Shown: positions 22,953-33,360 of the stretch, in pieces
Position numbering within the stretch: the first letter of the stretch is position 1
Layout of the letters: every line of letters begins with the position of its first letter
Assembly: GCF_010111755.1 (NCBI RefSeq)
Contig: NC_088959.1
Coordinates: 496,001-560,000 of the forward strand
Direction: 5' to 3'
Length of the DNA stretch: 64,000 nt
Source: Nakaseomyces glabratus
Taxonomy: Eukaryota > Ascomycota > Saccharomycetes > Saccharomycetales > Saccharomycetaceae
Made by a program: the position numbers and the translations under genes
Notes under the pieces: generated by a model
Database searches by the model: none
What the model saw: the letters and a program-made list of their open reading frames with translations, nothing else
What the model was told of the DNA's origin: nothing

Positions 22953-24317
22953 ATGAGTAGTACAATTTTTTACCGGTTTCGGTCGCAGAAGGATTCATCT
23001 AGAGTGCTTTTCGATGGTACTGGTCTAACTGTGTTTGATTTGAAACGAGAAATCATATTAGACAACAAGCTTGGTGATGGTACTGATTTCCAGTTGCGTG
23101 TGTACAATCCTGATACTGATGAGGAATATGAAGATGACGCGCAGGTGATACCTCGTTCGACCACGGTTGTGGTACGGCGGTCTCCAGCAGCTAAGACTTT
23201 TTCTATACATAGTAGAAACAAAGGAGGCCTTGCAGCAACTATGGGTAATGCTACAAGATACATCACCGGTAGGCCGAGGGTTTTTCAACAACAAGCTGGT
23301 GGCTCAATTCAACCACAGCAACAGCAACGGGCTGGGTCTGAAGCTGCAGCTGTATCGGGTATGACTGAAGAAGAGAGAATTGCCAGTATGTTTGCTACAC
23401 AAGAGAATCAATGGGAGCAAGCACAACAGGAAATGTCGACTGCAACACCAGTTATGAGTAAACCTATTACTAGTGGCGCCAACGCTGAAAACGATGGGCC
23501 ACCACCTCCCGGTTATATGTGCTACAGATGTGGCTCAAGAAATCATTGGATAAATAATTGTCCAACTAACACAGATCCGAACTTTGAAGGTAAAAGAATA
23601 CGTAGAACTACGGGTATCCCAAAGACATTCTTAAAGAGTGTTGAAGTAAATCCAGAAACTATGACACCTCAGGAGATGGCTGAGAAGAAAATTATGGTAA
23701 CTGATGAAGGTAAATTTGTCGTCCAAGTCGCTGATAAACAATCATGGGAAGATTACCAACGTAAAATCAAGAACAGACTTATTGATAGTGATGCAGCTAT
23801 ATACCAACCGGGACATTTCAGTGATCTTCCAGAAGAATTGAAGTGTAATTTAACTGGAGGTCTCCTCAAACAGCCAGTGCGTACTACTGCATGTTGTGAT
23901 AAACTGGTTTCCAAGAAAATCATGGAAGATACACTTCTTGATAGTGATTTTGTGTGTCCTCTTTGTGATAAGGAGGATGTTTTATTAGATTCCCTGGTTG
24001 AAGATGAGGAAATACAAAAAAAGGTTAATGAATTTTTGAAAGACCATGAGGATCAAAACGAAAACAGTAAAAGAAAAGCTGATGGACAGACAGATAACGG
24101 GGAAGCTAAGAAGGCAAAGGTAGATGAAAACGAAATCAACTCAGAAACATTAAATTCTAGTGCGGTTAATTCTCCGGAGAAAAAGAATGAATCACCACAA
24201 AAGCCTCTTCCTATGCCAATACCGCCTGTGCCATTTGGCATGCCTGCTTTCCCAATGCCGTTTATGCCATTTATGCCTCCACAACAAAACTCTAATCAAA
24301 ACAGCAGTAACCAATAA
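22953..24317 (+). CDS. MPE1: Cleavage and polyadenylation factor subunit Mpe1
   Basis: 454 residues from the ATG at 22953; the frame is open from TTG at 22947 but the conserved protein starts MSSTIFYRFRSQ. An N-terminal DWNN ubiquitin-like domain lies at 1-78, a CCHC zinc knuckle CYRCGSRNHWINNC at 190-203, and a degenerate RING/U-box-like region at about 275-345 with CNLTGGLLKQPV and FVCPLCDKEDVL. The tail is Pro/Met-rich, with repeats of the type MPFMPFMPP. Mpe1 is the RBBP6 counterpart in the polymerase/nuclease modules of CPF and is needed for 3' cleavage and polyadenylation. It matches S. cerevisiae Mpe1 in length (441) and domain order. Confidence 0.96.
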   Translation: MSSTIFYRFRSQKDSSRVLFDGTGLTVFDLKREIILDNKLGDGTDFQLRVYNPDTDEEYEDDAQVIPRSTTVVVRRSPAAKTFSIHSRNKGGLAATMGNATRYITGRPRVFQQQAGGSIQPQQQQRAGSEAAAVSGMTEEERIASMFATQENQWEQAQQEMSTATPVMSKPITSGANAENDGPPPPGYMCYRCGSRNHWINNCPTNTDPNFEGKRIRRTTGIPKTFLKSVEVNPETMTPQEMAEKKIMVTDEGKFVVQVADKQSWEDYQRKIKNRLIDSDAAIYQPGHFSDLPEELKCNLTGGLLKQPVRTTACCDKLVSKKIMEDTLLDSDFVCPLCDKEDVLLDSLVEDEEIQKKVNEFLKDHEDQNENSKRKADGQTDNGEAKKAKVDENEINSETLNSSAVNSPEKKNESPQKPLPMPIPPVPFGMPAFPMPFMPFMPPQQNSNQNSSNQ

Positions 24318-24616
24318 ATATGCATTCTATTTTTGTATTATATAAAATATTTATGACGACTTTTAACAAGATAACGATGCATTAGTAAATTCGGGCTTTA
24401 CCAATGAATGAAACTACAAGATAAGAGTAATGACTTGGCGAGCTTGCAATGTGATATTCATTGGGTTCACAATTCGGTACGAATAGTCAACAATAATAGA
24501 TAATGTGTCAATATATCAACGTAAAAAAGTAAAATTCTTATTTATAAGTAGAGCAGAACCTATTGCCTAAATATTTTCTAAAAAAAATCCATTTAACAAG
24601 TAAAATATAGTCATTA

Positions 24617-25357
24617 TTATTTCATGAAAAGTCCAACTAAAAACAAAAACAATGCAACACCAATATAAAACATAGAAGATGAGCCGTTTGGCTTATCATT
24701 ATGCTGTTTTTCAAGTTCTTTCAAAGCTTGTTCAGCTCTGATTCTATCTTCTGGGTTAACTATATCTTTGACCTCTATAGCCTTCTCTCGTGCTGCCTTC
24801 ACCAAGGGATCTTCCTTTTTTTCGAACATCGACATGTCTTTCTCCTCTTGCTTCCTCCTTTGTAATTCTGTTATATTCTTTTCTACAATTTCTGGAAATA
24901 CCAGCTTGAACCTAGTGCTGTTAAAAGTGTTGTAGTACATGGATTTTTTGGCTAAAATCTTCTTCTCTTGTTGAGTGGTCGTAATAGAGCCGGTGGTACT
25001 CTCATCACCGGTCATGAAACTCAGCAGTCCGTTAAGGATTGTAGCCACAGACCAGCCGGGATTCCACGTATCCGGGTGGTAATCACTCATAGATAAACAC
25101 AACCGCGTATTTTCTTTAAACCTACCATTTGGAGTAATCATTCTGATAGCAGGTGGCTTGTATGGGTAGTCCGATGGGAAGGTCAAAGTCCCGTGGTACT
25201 GCCCACCGTCATATGGTGTGTCTGGAGGACCACTGATGACATAGTGCCACTCCAGTATATTCTCCTCATTCGGTCTAGCAATAATAAATGGTGGTGGGTT
25301 CTCCACCATCATCTTATACTCCTTAGTTAGCCTCTTTTGAGCTTGTTTCGTAGCCAT
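24617..25357 (-). CDS. UBC6: ER-anchored ubiquitin-conjugating enzyme E2
   Basis: 246 residues from the ATG at 25357. The frame extends 16 codons further upstream, but MATKQAQKRLTKEYK is the conserved start. The E2 core spans 1-150 with HGTLTFPSDYPYKPP and the active-site cysteine C87 in NTRLCLSMSDYHPDTW, a non-canonical E2 active site typical of the Ubc6/UBE2J family. A charged linker follows, then a C-terminal tail anchor FYIGVALFLFLVGLFMK (about 229-246). It works with Doa10 in ER-associated degradation. It is divergent from the PRPP synthetase, as YER100W is from YER099C. Confidence 0.97.
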   Translation of the reverse strand: MATKQAQKRLTKEYKMMVENPPPFIIARPNEENILEWHYVISGPPDTPYDGGQYHGTLTFPSDYPYKPPAIRMITPNGRFKENTRLCLSMSDYHPDTWNPGWSVATILNGLLSFMTGDESTTGSITTTQQEKKILAKKSMYYNTFNSTRFKLVFPEIVEKNITELQRRKQEEKDMSMFEKKEDPLVKAAREKAIEVKDIVNPEDRIRAEQALKELEKQHNDKPNGSSSMFYIGVALFLFLVGLFMK

Positions 25358-26097
25358 ATTCCAACGATTCTTAATTGTAAGTTCCCTCAATACCAGCGAT
25401 GCCAAATAAGCAAAATCAAAAATCAGAGCAGATCAGCTGTGAGCAAAAACTTCAAATGCTCCCGTTTACTATAGTGCTATGCAGAAACCACCAAAGCTCA
25501 AATAACTAAAGCTATAGTTACAAGTGTTTTGGAAAAGCTTGTAAGATCAACAAGTTTTCCATCGCTTGACGTATGTGTCTCTGTGAACATTCCGGGCTTT
25601 GTAATTCCACACTATCAGCCAGCAATGGGCTGTCTGTTGGGATGGGTCTCTCTAGTGTGATGAGATGGTTCCACAATGGAAAGTAATGAAGTCCCCCAAA
25701 GAAGCTTGAGCCGGGTAAATTGCAAGAAGTTACCAAATACCCTTATACGTAATATCATATGATATATTCGTTCTCAATAACATTCTTGTAATACCTCTTT
25801 ACGATATATATCACATGATCTATTCTCATCTCAAATTTTGCAGAAGAAAACTGAAAAAAAATTGAAAAAAAAAAAAAAATTGAATAAGCTGCGATGAGCA
25901 CTGGTGCGGGAAATGCCCAGCTCATCGCTATTGGCTAGGCGTATGCTTGGATGTCTAGTTGTAAAGAGGAATTGGATTGTATTGTATAGGTATTCTTTGA
26001 AGTGAATATTGTCAAAAGTTATCTGCTGTTATTTGGTGGGAGCTTTTGGGATAAGGTGACGATCAAGGTAGAGTTCGAAGAGAGGAAGTATTTAAAT
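25358..26097. other. Divergent promoter UBC6 / PRS2
   Basis: 740 bases with a poly-A tract at about 25866-25879 and a PAC pair listed separately. A 72-codon minus-strand frame (25518-25736) lacks an ATG start but has a surprisingly protein-like composition. I treat it as chance. Confidence 0.5.
25891..25928. promoter_or_regulatory. Inverted pair of PAC elements upstream of PRS2
   Basis: GCGATGAG at 25891-25898 and its reverse complement CTCATCGC at 25921-25928 lie about 170-207 bases before the PRS2 ATG, next to a long poly-A tract. PAC (GCGATGAG) is the Dot6/Tod6 site of ribosome-biogenesis and nucleotide-synthesis genes. PRPP supply fits that regulon. Control is inferred from the motif. 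Confidence 0.65.
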
Positions 26098-27057
26098 ATG
26101 TCTACAAATAGCATTAAACTGTTGGCAGGTAACTCGCACCCTGAGCTTGCTGAGCTTTTGTCGAGAAGACTGGGCATTCCATTGTCGAAGGTCGGTGTGT
26201 ATCAGTACTCGAACACCGAGACTTCAGTTACTATTGGTGAAAGTATACGTGATGAGGATGTGTACATTATACAGACGGGTATTGGTGCACAAGAGGTGAA
26301 CGATTTTCTGATGGAGCTGCTGATTCTTATCCATGCTTGCAAAACCGCATCAGTGAGGAGAATCACAGCGGTTATCCCAAACTTCCCTTACGCTAGACAG
26401 GACAAAAAAGATAAATCACGTGCGCCAATTACTGCCAAGCTAATCGCTAAGATGTTGGAGACTGCAGGATGTGACCATGTCATCACCATGGACCTACACG
26501 CCTCTCAGATACAAGGTTTCTTCCACATCCCTGTGGATAACCTGTATGCAGAGCCAAGTGTCCTAAATTACATAAGAACTAAGACCGATTTGAAGAACAC
26601 TATACTGGTGTCCCCAGATGCCGGTGGTGCGAAGAGGGTTGCTTCTCTTGCAGACAAGCTGGACTTGAACTTTGCTTTGATTCACAAGGAGAGGCAAAAG
26701 GCCAATGAAGTTTCCAGGATGGTCCTTGTCGGTGATGTTCAAGGTAAATCATGTCTCTTGATTGACGATATGGCGGACACTTGTGGTACATTGGTGAAGG
26801 CTTGTGATACTTTACTTGAACACGGTGCCAAGGAAGTTATTGCCATTGTAACACATGGTATATTTTCTGGTTCAGCAAGAGAAAAGTTAGCTAACAGTAA
26901 ACTGTCCAAGATCGTATGCACAAATACAGTTCCTGTGGATATCGATCTTCCGATTGTAGACCAAGTTGATATAAGTCCAACTTTAGCAGAAGCCATAAAA
27001 AGATTACATAACGGTGAATCCGTGTCTTATCTTTTCACTCACGCTCCACCAGCCTGA
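26098..27057 (+). CDS. PRS2: Ribose-phosphate pyrophosphokinase (PRPP synthetase)
   Basis: 319 residues from the ATG at 26098. The frame is open further upstream from a TTG-like codon at 26002, but [18 protein letters not shown] is the family start, and PRS2/PRS4 are 318-319 residues long. Visible motifs are the flexible-loop/ATP region [15 protein letters not shown], the MgATP motif [12 protein letters not shown] and the PRPP-binding loop [13 protein letters not shown]. The enzyme makes PRPP from ribose 5-phosphate and ATP for purine, pyrimidine, His and Trp synthesis. The yeast enzyme works as heteromers with Prs1/Prs3-type subunits. Position between UBC6 and UBP9 favours PRS2; its duplicate PRS4 neighbours UBP13 in S. 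cerevisiae, so either ohnolog could be the true origin. Confidence 0.93.
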   Translation: MSTNSIKLLAGNSHPELAELLSRRLGIPLSKVGVYQYSNTETSVTIGESIRDEDVYIIQTGIGAQEVNDFLMELLILIHACKTASVRRITAVIPNFPYARQDKKDKSRAPITAKLIAKMLETAGCDHVITMDLHASQIQGFFHIPVDNLYAEPSVLNYIRTKTDLKNTILVSPDAGGAKRVASLADKLDLNFALIHKERQKANEVSRMVLVGDVQGKSCLLIDDMADTCGTLVKACDTLLEHGAKEVIAIVTHGIFSGSAREKLANSKLSKIVCTNTVPVDIDLPIVDQVDISPTLAEAIKRLHNGESVSYLFTHAPPA

Positions 27058-27432
27058 TCTTGTCTATAATAGAGGGACAAAAAAAATGATTAAAGCCATG
27101 CATTGTGCACATTATTATTTGTAAAAGAGTCATATACTAATTTAAGAACATTATTTTTGCAAGTACTTTTTAATTAGTTTTCATTGGAACTCGTAATGAT
27201 ATACATGGAATGGTCCTCTTGTTGAAGTACTATTAGTCTCAAAGCATTTAGAGCTACTGCACCCATGTGAAATGGTACATCACTGTACAAGTCTATTCTA
27301 ACCAAAATACAGGGACATTAAATTTTTACGGCAAATTAAAGTATATTAAAGTAAAATTAAACAAAACTGAATATTAAAATTAGTTGCAATATTAAGTCAG
27401 AGTAGACTAATTTGCAAAAAGTGCATTAGATA
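27058..27432. other. Convergent 3' region PRS2 / UBP9
   Basis: 375 AT-rich bases between two convergent stop codons. Nothing else recognised. Confidence 0.45.
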
Positions 27433-29607
27433 TTAGGTGGAAATGAACGTTAAAAATTTTGGTCTTCTTTTAGAATGTTGGGCTATCTTTGGGGCACATT
27501 TTGAATGTTTGCTTAGATTTGTTGTTATGTTTGAGTAGTTTGTTGTGCATTGTTTCTCCACCATGTCTTTATTTCTTAACCAGGTTTCATATGACATCAG
27601 CTTATTGATATTATTATTGTAAGCTAATTCATCAGATAGCTGTGTCTTTTTATTCTGGATTTTCTCACTATAAAACAAAACATATGCAGTTATTGGATTG
27701 TTAGGCTCTCCAACATGACTAGTGACAGCCTCTTCTGGAATTGACTCAATCGTTTCATCATCATACATTAGCCAACCGTATTTCTCATGCTTACATATAG
27801 AAACATAGTGACCATGAGTAGGGCTAGCACCAACGTGAAGTACTACACCAGTTAGTTCATAGGTCTTACACAGAGAATTGTCAAAACATGAACATACAGT
27901 CAGTGTTAATGGATATTCAATCTTATTGAAAAGTTTAGAGTTCACAATACCATCACACTTAAATCTTTTCAGATGCAATGCCAATGTCTTAGGTAGTTTT
28001 TCAAAGCCAACAGTTTTTTCTGCTTCTTGTAAGCCACAGCACTCATTACAGTAGAATTTGTTTGGACCACATAAAATCTCCCGTTGATAAAAACTTCTAA
28101 ATGTATCTTGAATATTAATAGCTTCATCGTTTTGAATTTCGATGGGAAAATCTAAGAATGGCTCTTCATTGGCACTGACACAATCACATGTTAAGCATTT
28201 TATTCTGTTTAGCAGAACGCCTTCAAATTGGTCTTTCACAAAATCGTGTGATATCTCACATTCTTCTTCATTAGATGATTTCAAATAATTTGATTTATAC
28301 TTACCAGCAAAATCACTAATGTTGTTCAATAAGAAATTAAGAAATTCATGAGCATCCTGCTGCATAGTTGAGTTGAAAAGAGGATTTTGTCTTTTCAGTA
28401 GTTTAACAAATTCAGCGGGGGACACAACACCAGACAGATATCTGTTCTCTGTTATGCATTCCATGATGTCCTTTAGTGCATAATAAAGGAAATGAGGTTG
28501 GTCTTTATATAACAAATGATCAATATTGATAACAGGACCGTGAATCAAAGCCAACTTTTTTCTTATTTCAATATTTAGGTCATTTGAAGATTCACTTACG
28601 TTAAAGTATGTCTGAGAGTATGTCTTATTGAGTTCAGGATTCCCAACAATTACTTTTCTGCAATCGCCGTGAAGTTTCTCTCCAACGGTATCAAAATAGC
28701 CTGCTGGTTTAGATTGCGGTTGGGATGGTTTACTTTGAGAATTAGTTGAGTCGTAGGTTGTATTTGAGTAAGATTCCTTGTCAGTGTCATCATCTTTTGG
28801 AGAGCTATCAGCGCTATACTCAGTGTAAATAGATTTATCACCTAAGTAACCACTGTCAGTAGCATTACTACTAGTAGTTCTTATCTTATAGAGATCTTTG
28901 AAAAAACTCTTTCTATTCTCTTTCTTCTTGTCATCATCAATTGTCTTATTTGATTGTGACTTGGTACTCAGCTCTGGCTGAGTGTTGGTAGAACGGGTTT
29001 GCGTTTGATGAGAGTTAAGACTGGTGACAGATTCATTTATCGATATAGCTTCTTGTTCCTGTTGGCCCACGACTTCGTTTATATAATTTCTTTCATGTAA
29101 CGAATGGAACTCTTCCACTCGAACCCTGCTTTTCAATGGGTAGCGTTGTGGGAATTGGAGTATGCTTTTCCTGAATTCAGGTAAGTTATAAATACATTGT
29201 AAAACAGAGTTACAATAACAGGTATGGCCAAAATTTTCATATCCAAAGACTTTATTTGACCCATCACCAAATGGCATTAATTTCGTAACATTCGTATCCA
29301 CTATGGTAGGGATTTGGGAGTCGTGTTCATATCGGTGTAGCAATTGTTCCTGTGGTATTGCCACATAGTTCCTAGCCTCATTTGCAAGATCATTATAATT
29401 TGTTGTACCATTGGCTAGATCATAGTCTGATTGGCCAATAATTGACTTCCGCTGGCTGGCAGCTGCATTAGGAATAATACGCGGTCTGTAGTTGTCTCCA
29501 ATTCTCTCACCACTCTTTCTTTTAAAACTATCCTCCTTTTGCACTGGAGAACTCTTCCTGGAATCAGGATGGAAGTCAGGTGTGATATGTAATAGTTTCT
29601 TAAACAT
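27433..29607 (-). CDS. UBP9: Ubiquitin carboxyl-terminal hydrolase (Ubp9/Ubp13 family)
   Basis: 724 residues from the ATG at 29607 (S. cerevisiae Ubp9 754). The N-terminus is Ser/Lys-rich and disordered. The USP catalytic core begins FGYENFGHTCYCNSVLQ with the nucleophile C130. A low-complexity Ser/Thr/Gln insert (about 190-310) interrupts the fold, a QQDAHEFLNFLLN box follows, two CxxC pairs (CLTCDC and CNECC) form the zinc finger, and the His box is VGASPTHGHYVSICKHEK. All catalytic residues are present. Ubp9 acts with Ubp13 and Duf1 in mitochondrial protein synthesis and related processes. Position next to PRS2 supports the name, though UBP13 is the ohnolog. Confidence 0.92.
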   Translation of the reverse strand: MFKKLLHITPDFHPDSRKSSPVQKEDSFKRKSGERIGDNYRPRIIPNAAASQRKSIIGQSDYDLANGTTNYNDLANEARNYVAIPQEQLLHRYEHDSQIPTIVDTNVTKLMPFGDGSNKVFGYENFGHTCYCNSVLQCIYNLPEFRKSILQFPQRYPLKSRVRVEEFHSLHERNYINEVVGQQEQEAISINESVTSLNSHQTQTRSTNTQPELSTKSQSNKTIDDDKKKENRKSFFKDLYKIRTTSSNATDSGYLGDKSIYTEYSADSSPKDDDTDKESYSNTTYDSTNSQSKPSQPQSKPAGYFDTVGEKLHGDCRKVIVGNPELNKTYSQTYFNVSESSNDLNIEIRKKLALIHGPVINIDHLLYKDQPHFLYYALKDIMECITENRYLSGVVSPAEFVKLLKRQNPLFNSTMQQDAHEFLNFLLNNISDFAGKYKSNYLKSSNEEECEISHDFVKDQFEGVLLNRIKCLTCDCVSANEEPFLDFPIEIQNDEAINIQDTFRSFYQREILCGPNKFYCNECCGLQEAEKTVGFEKLPKTLALHLKRFKCDGIVNSKLFNKIEYPLTLTVCSCFDNSLCKTYELTGVVLHVGASPTHGHYVSICKHEKYGWLMYDDETIESIPEEAVTSHVGEPNNPITAYVLFYSEKIQNKKTQLSDELAYNNNINKLMSYETWLRNKDMVEKQCTTNYSNITTNLSKHSKCAPKIAQHSKRRPKFLTFIST

Positions 29608-30631
29608 CACTGCATCGTTATGATCACTGTGTCTATTAAGGAAGTCTTACAAGGACGCTGTGCTAGTTTCAAAACTATGATTGACATTCATAGTCATTAT
29701 ATAGTAAGAGCATCAGAACTGAAATGAAGAAAGTTAGAAGTTTAAAGACAGTTTTGGCAGCTGAGGAAAGAAGATCTTCTGCTCGCATCGCAAAAAGTTG
29801 GTATCAGAGCAATCAGATAAGCAATACTGAAAAGACAAGAAACTCCAACACCCAGCCTACGCAAGGAAGATCGCATCGCCTGGGTTTCTCTACACCCACA
29901 ACATTCTCTCCGTTCTGAACTAATCCGGTAAGGCCTGTTGAATCATTGGTACTATTCCTAGAGGGAGTCTTTGATCGCACAGGAGAAGATAGGACACACC
30001 CATCTACCGAAGATTGATGTTGTTGAGTCCTTCTGGTGAGAAACTTCCAAGTTGCGTAATTTTGAAGCTTTGGAATTCCTACGAAAGAGTCTGCAATTGC
30101 GTGATAAGATCAAACGGTGGTACTCAGGAAACTGACCAATGCTCGATGAGCATTCAAACGAAGATCATCGAGTTAGTACACGGTGTTGTCTAAAGCATCG
30201 AAAAGGGCATCGCATTGATTATCTAAAGCCAGATATCTTTTGACACCAGGAGTGCAGTGAAGACCAAAAAGTGGTAGTCTTGTGGAAGGGGGCCGTCCAT
30301 TCCAGTGTTGTGGCTGTGTTATTATCTCAAATGTTTTGAAAAGCATTGCCAGAGGAATTTTTGTTGTAAGTGTGATCAAAATGTAATTGCTCTACTCTCC
30401 TTGCGGTGTAGAAGGATAATTCTATTCTATGAAACTCTTAGCTGTTAAGCCAATACTTACAATAATTGCAGGCTAATGAATACATATTGACTGGTGTAGT
30501 TGGGGAAATTTCTAGAGTATGATGATGGAGGGGTGGAAACAGAAAGTAAATAAAAAAAATGAATAATTAAACCTACTGATAAATACTTGAAAGAACAATT
30601 CTCCTTAAAAAGGTAAATATCTATTTTACAT
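29608..30631. other. Intergenic UBP9 / RAD51 with degenerate open frames
   Basis: About 1 kb with base composition closer to coding than to spacer. It contains the possible relic at 29813-30391 described separately. In S. cerevisiae this interval carries SHC1. No intact gene is seen. Confidence 0.5.
29813..30391 (-). pseudogene. Possible gene relic with two in-frame stops
   Basis: One minus-strand frame stays open from 30391 down to a stop at 29813-29815, about 192 codons, with only two interruptions (TAA at 30173-30175, TGA at 30110-30112). The translated text is of mixed, protein-like composition, for example ALDNQCDALFDALDNTVY before the first stop and KLQNYATWKFLTRRTQQ after the second. 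A short plus-strand frame, ending LQLRDKIKRWYSGN at about 30134, also looks coding-like, so even the strand is unsure. SHC1 would be expected here on the minus strand from S. cerevisiae synteny, but I see no Sel1 repeats to support it. Confidence 0.25.
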
Positions 30632-31783
30632 TTACTCGTCTTCTTCACGAGGGTCACCTATACCATCTTCGTAAATTGCAAATACACATTCTGCTTCTGG
30701 TAAACAGGGAGAGTCAACTACCTTACAGTATCTTTGGCATCCCTTACCCTTCTTAAAGCCCAGTCTTGTCGTTGATGAATGTGCCATGATATTACCCCCA
30801 ATAGGTTTTTTTGGATCAGGGTTAAAAGACATACCACCATCTACCTGGGCTACCACTTGATTTGTGACTACAACAGCAACACCAAACTGGTCTGCCAATC
30901 TTTGTAATGCTCTCATAAATTTTGCCAAATGCATCTGTCTTGCACTTAATTCACCACGACCTGAAAAATCGGTTCTATACAAAGCCATTACTGAGTCCAC
31001 TACTATTAAAGAAAATCGTGATTCACTCATCATTTGGGCAGCAGCATCAAGAAGCCTCATTTGATGGTCTGCATTGTATGCTCTAGCGTAAGCAACATTG
31101 TTTAGTGCATCATCGGGATCAAGACCAAAACGTTGGGCAATTGATACTAATCGTACTGGTCTAAATGTACCTTCTGTGTCTATATATAAACATTTTCCTT
31201 CACCACCACCCAGGTCCAGCGGTATTTGACATGTCACAGCAAGGGAATGACATAATTGCGATTTACCTGTTCTAAATTCACCGAACAGCTCTGTGATCGA
31301 ACCAGTTTCGATACCACCACCTAGTAATGTGTCCAAATTCTTAGATCCTGTGGTCAAACAGATCATTTCTGACCTTCTCATGTGGAAATCAGCCGCTGTG
31401 ACAAACCCCATGGGCACTAACCTGGCAGCTTCGTTTAACAGTCTGTCTGCTTTTGTCTCAGATATACCTTTGATCTCTAGTAAGTCTTTCTTGGGTGCAT
31501 ATGCTACAGCTTCCACAGTGTGGAGACCACTTTCTCTTAGTTTCTTAATATCAGTAGACGTTATACCGTTGACTTGCAATTTCTCGAGTGGAACAAATGA
31601 CGCTAAGGCGGCATCTTCCTCCATGCCTTCCTCATATTGCTCCTGGTGAAATAACTGTTCGCCAGAGTTATAGTCCATTGACCTATTCGTAGAGGACTGT
31701 GTAGTTTCCGCTGGAGCTGTAGAGATCGGTGATACATTCACCTGTGAGTCAGGAACTCCGTGATCCTCATGTACTTCTGTCAT
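30632..31783 (-). CDS. RAD51: DNA strand-exchange recombinase Rad51
   Basis: 383 residues (S. cerevisiae Rad51 400). The acidic N-terminal tail is followed by the helix-hairpin-helix DNA-binding region (about 65-125, ending [19 protein letters not shown]) and the RecA core. Walker A is GEFRTGKS at 168-175, Walker [11 protein letters not shown] at about 259-268, and loop regions include [16 protein letters not shown]. The FVTAADFH polymerisation motif (about 127-134) is present. It carries out homologous strand invasion. Unlike its neighbours UBP9-PRS2-UBC6, its orientation is flipped relative to S. cerevisiae. Its promoter contains MCB and SCB elements, as expected for this G1/S and damage-induced gene. 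Confidence 0.98.
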   Translation of the reverse strand: MTEVHEDHGVPDSQVNVSPISTAPAETTQSSTNRSMDYNSGEQLFHQEQYEEGMEEDAALASFVPLEKLQVNGITSTDIKKLRESGLHTVEAVAYAPKKDLLEIKGISETKADRLLNEAARLVPMGFVTAADFHMRRSEMICLTTGSKNLDTLLGGGIETGSITELFGEFRTGKSQLCHSLAVTCQIPLDLGGGEGKCLYIDTEGTFRPVRLVSIAQRFGLDPDDALNNVAYARAYNADHQMRLLDAAAQMMSESRFSLIVVDSVMALYRTDFSGRGELSARQMHLAKFMRALQRLADQFGVAVVVTNQVVAQVDGGMSFNPDPKKPIGGNIMAHSSTTRLGFKKGKGCQRYCKVVDSPCLPEAECVFAIYEDGIGDPREEDE

Positions 31784-32721
31784 GTTATTATTCGTTAAGG
31801 TAGCTGATTCCTGGCAAGTAGTTGGTATGGGTGTTTATATTTGATTATTAAGAATATTCACTAGATTCTATATCGTTTCTTATAGAAAGTGTTTGAAGTG
31901 GCAACTCATCGGATTTGATCACACGAAATTTCTAGAAGTGGTGGGGCAGGCGAAACGCGTAAACAAACCGAAAACAATAACAACAGAAAACAATAAGAAT
32001 AAAAACGACAAATAACAATAATAATAATACCATTAATAATAGTTAGGAGAACTGAGTAATTAATTATAGGATTCTACTATCAATGTTGGTATTTTGTTCA
32101 GTTATTTGCAGTAATCTGTGAGCTTGTATGATAAGATACAGTAAAAATTATTGATTTTAAAACTACATTATGTACAAGTAGGTTTCTATACTAGTTATGA
32201 AAAAGTAATTAGTCTCTAGCATATGTTGTTATCCTTAAACTTTAAGGAAGACATTAAAAGCTTGGTGCAATGTTCTTCTTTCTATTGTTAGGACAAACAG
32301 GCATGAAAAGCCCTTATATATGGTAGTATCCAGGATTTTCTTTTTGTTAAGGCTAAGAAAAAAAATAAAAAATATAGTAAAATGCAATATATCCTCAAGT
32401 TACTGAAAGAACATGAAAATAACAGAAACAATTAACGTGAGTGTATTAGCGGTTGTGAAGGTGGTCAGAAATAATTAATGGGTTTAGAGACCTTGGTATA
32501 ACAGAGAATCAAATAAAAAAAAACATAAACATGTCAAAAGAAAAAGAAAAAAAAAAAAGGAAAGTCAGTTTCCTTGGTGGATTCAGTTTTGGATTTTTTA
32601 GTACTTATCAATGACAGTCCATAATTCCATATTGGGTTGATTTATCGACCGAGTGAAACAATAACTTATTAATCTTTCAATTCTTTATATCGTCAAATTT
32701 ATCTGAGTAATTGAATGTAAT
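31784..32721. other. Intergenic RAD51 upstream / TIM23 downstream
   Basis: About 940 bases, very AT-rich from 31980 onward with many A-runs. Only the RAD51-proximal MCB/SCB elements are recognisable. Confidence 0.5.
31922..31960. promoter_or_regulatory. SCB and MCB elements upstream of RAD51
   Basis: CACGAAA at 31922-31928 (SCB) and the palindrome ACGCGT at 31955-31960 (perfect MCB) lie 139-177 bases upstream of the RAD51 ATG. MBF-driven G1/S expression of RAD51 is known in S. cerevisiae. Here it is inferred from the motifs. Confidence 0.7.
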
Positions 32722-33360
32722 TCATTCTAGAACCTTATGCTTAGCGGCACTCCAGGCACCTGCTGTAGTAGCGACGATTGCAGAAGCGTAAGCCATTGGT
32801 TTTAGACCTTTGGATGACTTAAACAAAGCACCAGTTAAAGCACCAGCAACAATAGAACCTGGTGTGTCGTGCTTTCCTCTAAATGCATCGATAGATGAGT
32901 TAATCAAGTTGTATGACAATGCTAGCACACCTGCGTTGTTACCCAAGAAAGGACCTCTCTTTGTGACATGGTTCAGAATTGTATTCAATTGTAATTTACC
33001 TGGAGAGTTTGGAGGAATGTTTTTGACACCTTGAATGAAACCGGAGACACCACCAATACCTAGAGCAATCAAGTACACAGCACCTGTACCATAACAAAGA
33101 TCGTCTGTCCAACCACGGGAAGGAATCAAACCTTGGGAACCTTCCATGGTCGAAAGTTGCTCTTCTTCCAGGTCTAAATACTCAACACCTCTCTCTAGAC
33201 CAGCCAAAGGATGTAGACGTGCTGGATCAAGAGCACCAGGAGCAGAGATTAGTGTAGAGATATCCGTAAGTTGCGAAGAATCAAACCCAAGTTTATCATC
33301 CTTTTGCTCCTCTTTCTTTTCGACATTGCCGCCAACTTTTCCAAATAACCACGATGACAT
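32722..33360 (-). CDS. TIM23: Mitochondrial inner-membrane translocase channel subunit Tim23
   Basis: 212 residues (S. cerevisiae 222). The hydrophilic intermembrane-space half (1-95) starts MSSWLFGKVGG and includes the leucine-rich receptor segment around YLDLEEEQLSTMEG. The membrane half has four hydrophobic segments, starting TGAVYLIALGIGGVSGFIQG. The Tim17/22/23 signature runs through RGPFLGNNAGVLALSYNLINS and PGSIVAGALTGALFK, with GxxxG-type packing. It forms the presequence translocase core with Tim17. In S. cerevisiae ACC1 separates TIM23 from SMM1; here ACC1 is absent. Confidence 0.97.
   Translation of the reverse strand: MSSWLFGKVGGNVEKKEEQKDDKLGFDSSQLTDISTLISAPGALDPARLHPLAGLERGVEYLDLEEEQLSTMEGSQGLIPSRGWTDDLCYGTGAVYLIALGIGGVSGFIQGVKNIPPNSPGKLQLNTILNHVTKRGPFLGNNAGVLALSYNLINSSIDAFRGKHDTPGSIVAGALTGALFKSSKGLKPMAYASAIVATTAGAWSAAKHKVLE

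Noticed and set aside
25518..25736. 72-codon minus-strand frame in the UBC6/PRS2 promoter
   Set aside because: No ATG start, stop shortly upstream, no splice branch point (TACTAAC) to join it to another exon.
29724..29918. 64-codon ATG frame upstream of UBP9 starting MKKVRSLKTVLAAEE
   Set aside because: It could be the start of a decayed plus-strand gene, but it ends early and the following coding-like text is in another frame. Kept only as part of the relic finding.
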